Of a stretch of 64,000 nucleotides of DNA, positions 55,008 to 64,000 are shown one piece after another (within the stretch, counting starts at the first letter, position 1; each line of letters opens with the position of its first letter). The translations under genes were made by a program, and so were the position numbers. The notes beneath the pieces were generated by a model. It saw only the letters and a list, made by a program, of their open reading frames with translations. It searched no databases and was not told the DNA's origin. This stretch comes from Larix kaempferi (Eukaryota; Streptophyta; Pinopsida; Pinales; Pinaceae). The stretch lies in assembly GCA_027924585.1 (NCBI GenBank), contig BSBM01000877.1, positions 5,209,501 to 5,273,500 of the forward strand, given 5' to 3'.

Positions 55008-57707
55008 CTATGGATTCCCTCTACGCCTTCTACGGGCAAAGGTAATCGCTCTAGTAATGGCTCTGCCTCTAGAGCTAGAAAGCCCAGGTGCTCGTGGGGG
55101 TCGTCGTGGACTATGGCGTCCTCTGCCTCTAGAAGTGCCTGGTCTCTGATGTAATATAGAAGAACTAGAAGACTGATAAGGTATTACTACGTCATGCTCA
55201 TCAAGTCCTCTACTACTGCTACTGCTACCTCTGCCCCTATATCTGGGTCCCTCTGGTTGAGACGGTGGTCGTGACACCGGTGGCCGTGAAACCGGTGGCC
55301 ATGCAACCGGGGGCTGTGCAACTGGACAGTCTATTGGTGGCTCTGCTACTGGTGGCTCCGGTGGTGGCACACTCTCAAAGCCAAACCCCTCATCCTCCCA
55401 TATCTCACTCTGGGGATCCTGTGTATCATGATCATCCTCTAACCAATCAAAGGCTGCCTCCATAACAGGTTCCTCAATCTCCACTCTCCACGCAGTAGTG
55501 GTGTCAATGTCATCCAATGAAATGGCCTCCACATCAGGTTTTTTCTGAAGCTGCTTCACCCACAACCTGAGATTGTAGGAGACATACACTAGATCATTCA
55601 GGCGTTGGGTATCCAACCTGTATGAGGACAGTGAATTTATTAAATTAGAATCTAGAATACATAAATTATAATTACCCATGGGACATAAATTACAGTAGAT
55701 AATGAATTTCGAATTTAATTTCAAATTCTCTAACCTGTTGCGCTTCTTGGTGTGTATTTTTTCAAATACACTCCAGTTGCGCTCACAACCAGAAGAGCTG
55801 CATGTCTGGCTAAGGATCCGAACAGCAAGGCTTTGGAGATGGGGTACTTGTGCGCCATAGGTTTCCCACCAATGATCTACAATGAATTGGAGAAAGTTAG
55901 AAACATAAGAGAAGACATTGAAAATTTAAAATTTAAAACAAAGAAATAAATAAATTGAATTTTTTTCATTCTTGAAAGTTGAACTTGAAACAAGGTGAAG
56001 CTTACTTGGCATTTTGTTCTTCCTGTCCCTGATAGCCATAGCAAACCCAAATGTTCCCATGGCCCTCTTATAGATTTCCAACTCTTTGGAAATCTCTAAA
56101 CGATCATCTTCACTTGGCACCATCCTCTTGACACATTCCAAGAACCCATCCATTACCTCTCCATCAAACCGGAAGCCACAGGAGTAAGAGAATGCAGGTT
56201 TGAGGAATAGCCCTGCAGCATGAATGGGGCGATGAAGTGTGTTGTTCCATTGCTGATCAATCACAGCCCATATCAATTGTTGCTTCGCTTGCCCATCCTC
56301 TCCCCTGTCCTCATAGTAGGCACGAATGGCCTCTTTGGCCCTATCCATGGCCTCATATAGGTACCCCATTGCGGGCTTGTCTCCATCAACCAAGTGAAGA
56401 ACCCTTACCAAAGGTTCACAGATGGCACACACTTCCTTCACCCCATCCCAGAAGCTCTCCTGGTATGACACTAGTCTGGATATGGCAAGTCCCTCCGCTT
56501 TAGTGCTAATTGATAAAGCATGCTACTTAGCTGAAAGGAACATAGTCTGCAAGTCCCACTTAGAAGTATGGAGAGATTGAAGAGAGATGAAACAAGTGGC
56601 AAAGCGAGTGATGGCGGGACGAACCAACTCCCTGTCATGAGTAAACTGCCTCATCAAGCTAAGCACAGAAGCATGATTGTATATAAATTTGGTGATGCTT
56701 CTTGCTGGATCAATGACATCCCTGATAAACTCAATCTTTCCCATATCCTCTAAGATCAAGTCGATACAGTGTGCAGCACAAGGGGTCCAAAACAAAGAAG
56801 GATACATGTCCATAAGCATCCTGCCAGTTGCCACATAATTCGCAGCATTGTCTGTTATAACTTGGACAACATGCTGCGGTCCTACCTCCTGGATGAACCC
56901 ATCCAACAACTCACATAGTAATGCTGCATCTTTGATATGTGCAGATGCATCCACAGATTTTATAAACATTATGCCCCTGGGACAGTGAACCAAGAAATTG
57001 AGAAGGGTCCTACCCTTCGTATCGGTCCAACCATCTAACATCACTGTGCATCCAGTGACCTCCCATGAACCTCGAAGCTCCTCCAACCTAGTAGTGCAAT
57101 CAACCTTTTCATTATCAAGGAGGGGCCCTCTCAGCTCCTCATAAGTGGGGGGCTTATACCCCGGCCCAACAGTAGCAACGACATCAAACATAGGAACATA
57201 GAATGGGTTCCTCGCAAAGTGGAATGGTATATCACTCCATAAAAGGCACCGTCTCACAAGTTTGTCTGCTTCCTTTTTCTCATTTATCTTGAACATTGAC
57301 TTTATACCTGGTTGTGCACCAGGCCCGGATCTCAGAACATAGTAATTAGATGTTGTTGAAGGCATGGTGGAAGATGAGGAAAAGGTCTCACTCCCCACTC
57401 TCCCTAAAGTGTGTCCGGCTGTCCCGGATCCTAATAACACTCTCATTCCAAGTTCCTGCCTGAGAGCTTCCCTTTCATTTTTGTTCTTGCCAATACTTTC
57501 AATTGCGAGTTTGGCCCTATGAATAATTTCAGGTGTGGAGTTTTTGCAAATATCCACCTCATGCCCTGAAAGTTGTGCGAGGTGGTATTTGAGCCTACTA
57601 ATCCCCCCCGTCATCTCCTTCCCACACAAATTGCATTTTAGCTTTTGGCGATTTTGTGGATCAAGAGGCTCTGCGTAGTCCTAGAATGGATCCAAAGTCT
57701 TCGGCAT
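55008..57707 (-). pseudogene. hAT transposase gene, three exons, two nonsense codons
   Basis: The minus-strand gene has exons 57707-56006, 55876-55735 and 55617-55008. The introns have GT/AG ends (GTAAGC...TGTAG; GTTAGA...TACAG) and codon phases fit at both joins; total about 817 codons. A BED-type zinc finger (CNLCGKEM...H) near the start is followed by a DUF659-type core with VMLDGWTDTKGRTLLNF and VITDNAANYVATG (two catalytic Asp). Exon 2 holds the hATC dimerisation segment (WWETYGAQVPHLQSLAVRIL, then CERNWSVFEKIHTKKRNR). A Pro- then Arg-rich tail ends the protein. The start ATG at 57707 is inferred. TAG at 57681-57683 (codon 9) and at 56523-56525 stand where relatives have Trp. No frameshift was found. 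Confidence 0.85.
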
Positions 57708-59766
57708 GTTTGCAACTTTGTAAACTAGTTTGGAACTTTGAAAGTTTGAACTTGCAACATAAAAAAAATGATTTTTAGCATAAAATGATAAACATAAGAT
57801 GATAAACAGAAAATGATAAAACAAAAAGTTAAAACATGAAAATTAATTAATAATTAATAATAATTTAATTTATTAACTTATTAAACCTCTGAATTTTCAA
57901 AAAAATTGCTATGTGCATGTTGCTGCTCTGCTGCCTGCACATTACTATATTAGCAAATAGCAATGCTAAATTGCATAACACAGAGCCACTGTAACTTACA
58001 GTACAGTGGCTCTGTCACCGACTCACCTGTGTTCACAACTTCACTGTTAAGTGTTAACAATTTTAAAGTGAAGTATTTTGTTTCATTAATATAATATATT
58101 ATTATTTCCACTGTCTTAGCATAATTCATGACTGAAGCAGCCAGATATGCAACAATTTCTAATGAACAAGTCATTTGCTGCTACAAAACTGTCAAGAGAA
58201 TAGAACTGTCACACCCTTCAATATGATCTCCAACCCTTTAATACAGAGGCCCAATGCATGATCATCAACTCGTCCTAGGCTCCTAGCAGCCTTAGGAAAG
58301 AGGAAATCTAATGCTTACTTAGCAGGCTGTGTGTGGATGCATCCCAAGGGTTACTTTTTTGTGCTTTTCCTTGCTGTGGCATGGCTTTTCTTTGGTAAAT
58401 AAAGTTGCTAAGACCTTCACTTCAGCACTGAGCATTTGTGGAAGTCAATTAGTAACCTTACAAAGTTATGTGAAATTGGGAATAGCTGGGGCATTGTATT
58501 TACTATTTTCACATGTAAAATTTATGAATTCTACTTTGCAGTTTTCCCACACTAAAAAAAGAGTATCCTCTAAAAATGGAAGAAAAAAAATGAAAAGTCT
58601 CTTCTCTTGATAGCATAACTAGTACATGGTAGTTCTCAAAAGTTTCTTACCACCAACACATCAATTATATAAAACCTTACTTGCACTCCAAAGTCCAAAC
58701 CCATCTAACTTGCAAATATATATACAAAAACATCTAAGTGAATACCCAGCCTCTTAATGATTAAACATAAAAATACATAAAAACCTATAACGCAAAACTA
58801 ACCTTCATATGCTCATAAATATAGTATTGAATATCAAAATCTGATAATGTTGGGTAAAGGACTTTGAAATCTGCGTTGTTTACATATTCAAAAATCAGGC
58901 TAGGAGTTTTAGATTGTTGGTCCCAAACTATATCAAGTAGTTTAACAATCTTAATAGCAAGGTCAACAATATGGATGAGCAATTGACTAATGTTGTTTAT
59001 TTGCCAAAACTTAAAAGTGCTAACATCCTATATGACAACATTGCAAACTGTTGTCTAGCATAAGGTCTTATGTGGCAACTCAAACCCAAAATCGAGTGGT
59101 ATTGGAGGATTTTTGTCGCTAAAATGGTTTCTCTCAAGTTGGAACCAAGCTAGGAATTTCAACTGGAATATGACTGCCAAGTGGCTGTTGTTTCCATATT
59201 CTAACTGTATTTAAAATTCTTGCTAATTTGCTAATTTTTAATTGTTAAAACTTAAAACTTATAGCGTTTAACAGTTTAAACTTTAGGGTTCATTTTTTTA
59301 AAATTTTAAATTTTTAAAATAAAACTGTAAGAATCAGGCCCTAATACGCAGGGGGGGACGGGACTTACCTTAGCAGTTAGCTCCAAAAACAACGCGGAGT
59401 GCGGACAGCTCTAGCAACAACGCGGCGATAGTCTTCTCCTCCACGACGGTCGTCTTCAGCAGCTCTCACTCCACTTCCAGCAGCAGCTCGGGCCTCACTC
59501 ACTCCACATCCAGCGCAACAGCAGCAGCTCTCAGTCACGAAGCGTCGTAGAAAAATAAAAACCCCCAAAAAACGTAAAACGAACCTTTTAACCCGCGGGT
59601 GGCGATGTCTGTTGTTCGACTCGCGATTTTTTTGAAAATATCGCGAAAATATCGTTTTAAAAATCGCCCCGATTTTTTTCGGCGATTTTTCCCGATAATA
59701 TCGCCGCTGAGAAAACGTCGCGATATATCGTGACATCGGTGATATATCGCCGATGTTTGTAACACT
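57708..59766. other. hAT 5' non-coding region
   Basis: About 2 kb between the transposase start and the right terminus, mostly AT-rich. A GC-rich patch (59390-59530) has repeated CAGCAGCTC words. The subterminal block (59590-59767) is dense in ATATCGC/CGATAT words. Short open frames look like chance. Confidence 0.6.
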
Positions 59767-60070
59767 GTTCTAGAATTCTGCACAACAGTTTTGTCAGTGG
59801 GATGCTGGCACTGTTTTCGAGATGAATTAAAGGAGATAAGTACTGCTGTAATTTTTATAATTAGTCTCTGAAAAGAATAAAATTTCTCTCTCCTATCAAT
59901 TTTCCATTTGGGGTTTTTCCTGAGCTGATTTGGCTAAAATTCTGAGTTTGAATTTTATGTGTTTGGCTGTTATAAATTTTCTGAGTGTGAAAAAGTGAAA
60001 AAAAATTCCATGTGTTTCAAGAAAAAATTAATTTTTATGCATTGAAGCTAATATGCAGTCATGGGGTTTG

Positions 60071-60703
60071 GGCATTAAAGTCTATGTGAAAAATAAAACT
60101 TGAAACCGGGTTGAGGTTCCAAAATCTTCACTGTAAGAGTGTTTTTTTTTGCAGGTGAAGAGCATTAGAAGGTTTTCCATCTTGATATACCCCTTTTTGT
60201 ATTTTCCAGTGGCATTCCGACATCTATGTAATACATTTTGGTTTCGATGACTTAATGAGAAATATGATTCCGACATCTATGTAATAGAACATTTTGATTT
60301 TGATGACTTAATGATTATTTTATGACTCTATGAGAACCCACTGCACCGATGGAATTATAGCCCCCCATGTTTGTCATCCTTCTTTGTCTGCAGTTTGTGA
60401 TGTATTTTTATTATTCTTCTATATCCATTTACATATTACATTGTTTGGCTCTTAGTTGTGATGCATTTTTATTATTCTTCCATGTATATTTACATATTAT
60501 ATTGTTTGGCTCTTAACCTCTCAAATGAAATTAGGGAGCACACCAACAAGTATTCTGTGGGGGCATATTCCACAAACAACATCACAAGGGGATTCATTTC
60601 ACATAGGGGAGGTTACCCCTTATTCCTCTTCCTACTCATGTCGTTCAATATAAGTGGCATCATCATTGTAAGTGGCATAATCTAAAATATAAAGGGCGTT
60701 TAA
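60071..60703. repeat. Unassigned stretch with two tandem duplications
   Basis: A 53-bp unit (ATTCCGACATCTATGTAATA...) occurs at 60214 and 60267. A 61-bp unit (TGTGATG(T/C)ATTTTTATTATTC...) occurs at 60396 and 60457. No gene is seen. Confidence 0.7.
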
Positions 60704-61265
60704 TGTTAAGATTCACTATGCTAAGATAGATAACTCAATTCAATTTCACAACAATAGCATATACATGATCACTGAAAGAAACACAATCACAAGATAGATA
60801 CATATTTATCCTGGGAAACCCTCTAGGGGAAGAAAACCCAGCAAAAACTTCCTCAATATAGATGATCAAAAGTACGAAGACAAAATCCCAAACAAGTGCT
60901 CCTTCTCCTTGCAGATATCTCTCTCTCTCTTTCTCCTATACGAATTACACAAGTGGGTGTGTGTGTGTGTTGAAATGAGGAGCACATCATTGCTATTTAT
61001 ACTTTATCTTCCACTTGACTTTTTCACTAACTAGGTCGGCTCCAACAAACTTAACTGGGCCAACTTACCTAGGAAGACTCAAAACAATATAATATTACTT
61101 TCTGGAGGGTTCTATCGACCCGACTTACAAAGAAAAGGAGGTTTTACCTCATGACTCTATGATGACCAAATACAATAATAACATCCTGACGGAGGAATAA
61201 AACATCTCCGAATAAATAATAATAAAATGCAATAGAATATTCTTCGAAGTTACAATATTTCAACA
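60704..61265 (-). repeat. Copia W-family 3' LTR (562 bp), minus orientation
   Basis: It starts on + with TGTTAAGATTCAC and ends TTTCAACA. It is closely related to the 19765-20373 LTR read on the other strand. It is followed by the polypurine tract (minus-strand AAGGGGGAG) at 61266-61276, which makes it the 3' LTR of a minus-strand element. About 130 bases of internal sequence remain before Z copy C cuts it. Confidence 0.85.
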
Positions 61266-61407
61266 CTCCCCCTTAATGAGAAGGGTATTCTACTGACAAC
61301 AACAACATCAACTGTAGGAGCAAGGAGAGAGAGCATCATCAACAACATCAAGGTGATATATCTATAAATCATCGGAAGTTTTCTTCAACAATATTAGCAA
61401 CTAGAAC
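61266..61407 (-). mobile_element. Copia 3' internal remnant with polypurine tract
   Basis: The polypurine tract sits next to the LTR, then short CAACAACATCA-rich sequence as in the 3' region of the copia at 23500-24050, ending where Z copy C starts. Confidence 0.6.
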
Positions 61408-63800
61408 TGTTATCACACCATAGTAGCAGGGCTACTATTCTTGCTTAGCAGATATCTGCACATTCCAGAGCTTTGATTATTTAGAGCTTGGCTATGATGA
61501 GTTTATTATTCTGAGATCACTCGTGATCAGCACAGTATATTATTCAGACTTATGTTATACCTTGTGTCAAGGCTGAGTCTTGAGAGTTCAGATTTGATGA
61601 CCGATGTGACCCTTTATCCCATACAGTTTCAATTCAGTGCCTAGAGATGTATTGTAGCAGTGTTTCATATGGTTTATGATGATTATTTCTACGATGATGT
61701 TATATGACCTATGGATGTTTGATCATTGATAGTGGATTATTATCTTGTTGTTTTAGTCATGCTCATAGCTTCAGCTTGGTATATCATTCATGATGTGGCA
61801 AATGTTGTGAACTATCTTAATGATGAATTATAAAATGAACATTTTACTTGCACATTTAGGTTGTTTGACAAAACTCACTGGTTTACTACCTTGCATAGAT
61901 ATGGTCTTCCTTGTCACCATTTGTCTGCTAGCTTATGCTCCACCATCACTTGACTCCATCCATCCATGACTTTCCTTATTTGGCCTTAACCCTTGACGTG
62001 TGTTACTTGGCTTTCTGATATTGAGGACTTCCCTTTTTACTACCTCTGTGTTTGGACCACATCCCTCTATGTTTAGTGTCTCGGCTCTGAGTTGGTGACA
62101 AAACTTGCCTATGGTGAGTTGGATTGTAGGCCTAAATCATTATGGTCGGTTGTCTCGATGTTTGGCACTGGCTCGAACTTCCCCTAGTCACTTGAGATGT
62201 TGTTGGCTAAAACTGAAAGCTCATGTACTACTTATGGAAACTTATATAAATTCACCCATGGAAACTAAAAAGGGCAAGAGCGATGAACTGCTAAAAATAC
62301 TCCTCGAAGAGTATAAGAAAGGTCCAAAAAGCAATGGATCTTAAATTCTATATCTAAACAATTGCTGACCTTATATATGTATAAACATGCCCTGGATGCA
62401 AGCTACGATTAGTTGTGCTTATCAGCACACCTGAGATCCAAAGGGTTATGTAGGCCAAAAAGGCCATGAAATGAAATCAATGGATCCGGATGAAACTGGA
62501 TCATCTTTTATAAAAGTAGACATGATGCCTAAGTTGAATAAGCACTCTCTAAACAACTTACCCATTTGTGAGGCACAACCATTCCTCGTGTTTATTTTGT
62601 CCAACACAGAGTTTGTAGCTTCCCCTTTCTCCCATTCCAAAGTGTCTTTTAGTTGAGCTTAGACAAGTCACCCCCTTTGCCCAACCTTGTTCCTAGCCTT
62701 CATCCTTAGCTAGCAGTTAGACCATGTCCAATGGGTGAGTTTGTCATTTAAGCTATTGTGCAAGTAAATATAAATAACAACGGAATGAACAAATATGATT
62801 AATGCCACTAAATGATGTTATGCTTTAAGTTAAGCTATGAGTATGATTAGAGGAACATGTCTTAGTCTATTGATATGATTTATCCTTGGTTATATGTTGA
62901 CCTAGTAAAACCCAGTTTGACTATGGTCATTTCTTGGGATCCGTGATGATGTGGGCCATGTATATTTATGGATGACGATTGATGGTCCCGCATACTCTTG
63001 ATGGTGATGCTATATGATGGACATATGATTCAGATGATGATTGATGCAGTTCAACAGGTTTTATTATTACTTCAGATAATCAAATTATGCACTGTCCATA
63101 TATGGTGGACCCTACAGCTAGCCCATCACAGCAACCCATGGTGTATGAGTACACATTCTTAGTAGATTTGGGTCTTCTAGATCAAATGAGACACTTATCA
63201 TTCAGTTACAGGCACTTCTGACAGTGATAGATGCAGTTTTCCACTTGTTGACCAAATTTGGGGCTGATTTCCCAGCCTGAGCAGCAGGGGCCATGAGAGG
63301 CTAGTTCACCTAGGGCGCTGTATGAGGAAGGGGTGGTCCAGCCACTTGATATTACCATTTACCCCCCCTTCTGGAGAGCCTGGTGGGCTCAGTTTGACAA
63401 CGCAGGTGCCCTAGGAGGCATTTTCAACACTTTCACAGTTACCGAGGTAGTCCAGAAATGGGATAAAAGGGTCACTGAGGAATTCGATTTGGGCAATTGA
63501 GGTAGGGTTTTGGCACTTGGTTTTCACAGAGGTCTTCCAGGGTGAACCCCCTATCTTCCAGCCAGTTTTCATCACTTGGGTGGGTCCACAGAGGCCACAG
63601 GAGGCCTTTTTCTGCATGTCTGTCACAGATTTGATCATTTGTATTTATTTTGGACATATTATATTAATTTATTGTGCCATGGGGATGAGCTAGCAAGGAT
63701 TGATGCCTCCTAGCCCCACCATGTGCTTTATGAGTCATGTCCTAGTCATTTGGGGTGGGCCCATGTACTTTTGCCCCCTCTAGTGGATTTACATCACCCA
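61408..63800 (+). repeat. Z-family long LTR-like repeat, copy C
   Basis: It starts TGTTATCACACCATAG at 61408. It matches copy A (inverse) over 1.8 kb and copy B (inverse) over about 2.39 kb, up to the GCCCATGTACTTTTGCCCCC box near 63780. After that, copy B continues with LTR-like promoter sequence but this copy passes into a gypsy integrase fragment, so its 3' part is missing. Confidence 0.7.
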
Positions 63801-63831
63801 AGATGGACTGGGTTGGAGAAACCTAGACATA

Positions 63832-64000
63832 TTGATAGTTAGGTGTGTCGATGAACCAAAGTCCAAAAAACTCTTGGTTGATTTTCACTCAGGATTTTGT
63901 GGTGGTCACTATGCAGCTAGAACTACAACCCACAAAATCCTCCGAGCAGGCTATTACTGGCCATGTATTTTTTTAGATGTGCATAAGTATGTTAGGAATT
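63832..64000 (+). pseudogene. Ty3/gypsy integrase zinc-finger fragment, cut by window end
   Basis: The + frame reads LIVRCVDEPKSKKLL, then HSGFCGGHYAARTTTHKILR and AGYYWP. This is the H2C2 zinc-finger region that starts gypsy integrases; the two His and flanking GGH box are visible, and the two Cys would lie past the window edge. The frame is open to the edge at 64000. It is a different copy from the Tat integrase at 3173-4507 and is on the opposite strand. Confidence 0.75.

Larger units (their letters stand above)
54475..59767 (-). mobile_element. hAT DNA transposon, 5,293 bp, nearly complete
   Basis: It is flanked by the 8-bp duplication TTCTAGAA (54467-54474 and 59768-59775). The termini are inverted repeats: left CAAAGTTACAAATATCG, right (inverted) CAGTGTTACAAACATCG, both continuing to an ATATATCACCGA word. 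Subterminal regions at both ends repeat ATCGGC/ATATCGCC-type words (54490-54580; 59600-59760). It carries a transposase gene on the minus strand with two stop codons. The left part holds a 141-bp tandem duplication. It is inserted in a Y repeat. Confidence 0.92.
53685..60070 (+). repeat. Y-family LTR-like repeat, copy 2, interrupted by a hAT transposon
   Basis: Y sequence occupies 53685-54474 and 59768 to about 60070, in the opposite orientation to 46893-47997. Shared features are the TGTTGTACTAGGG-like start, CACTTTATAAAGT, the AATCGAGG/GCACAGATTT-type iterations at 54120-54400 (complement of the copy 1 words) and, after the hAT, GATTTGGCTAAAATTCTGAG with ATGCATTGAAGC. The right end is approximate. 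Confidence 0.55.

Overview
The window is nuclear DNA from a seed plant with a very large, retrotransposon-packed genome. A gymnosperm is my best guess, from the intron size and the density of old nested elements, but no sequence here proves it. There are no rRNA, tRNA, operon or CRISPR features. The one host gene I can recognise lies on the + strand. Two short exons, 18339-18465 and 50884-51014, encode consecutive parts of the MoeA-like E domain of the molybdenum cofactor enzyme CNX1. Both have canonical splice sites, and their codon phases join exactly across a 32,418-base intron. I found no other CNX1 exon, so the introns on both sides probably run past the window edges (more than 18.3 kb upstream and more than 12.9 kb downstream). 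The whole window would then be the inside of one gene.

Left part (1-18338): a 2.4-2.7 kb LTR-like repeat ('Z', copy A); an unassigned stretch with a 48-bp duplication; a decayed minus-strand Tat-lineage Ty3/gypsy element (gag, protease, RT, RNase H, integrase and an extra RNase H after integrase) with its primer-binding site at 12087-12105; a plus-strand copia-type LTR ending at 15706; and fragments of two more LTR families.

Giant intron (18466-50883): a hAT remnant; a plus-strand copia (LTR 19765-20373, PBS, leader, intact 281-codon gag at 27071-27916) split by a minus-strand copia whose 3' LTR is itself split by a 2,025-bp hAT element with 8-bp target duplications; LINE remnants; Z copy B, interrupted by a 4,294-bp chromovirus with two identical 385-bp LTRs; two inverted LTR copies ('X'); and one LTR-like copy of family 'Y'.

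Right part (51015-64000): a diverged Z copy D; a second Y copy split by a 5,293-bp hAT transposon whose three-exon transposase gene is whole except for two Trp-to-TAG stops; a copia 3' LTR; Z copy C; and the start of a gypsy integrase fragment at the window edge.

The most notable items are the young chromovirus, which has one 839-codon open frame although most of RT, the integrase core and most of the chromodomain are gone, and the set of hAT elements whose ends carry different iterated short motifs. Family letters W, X, Y and Z are my own labels.
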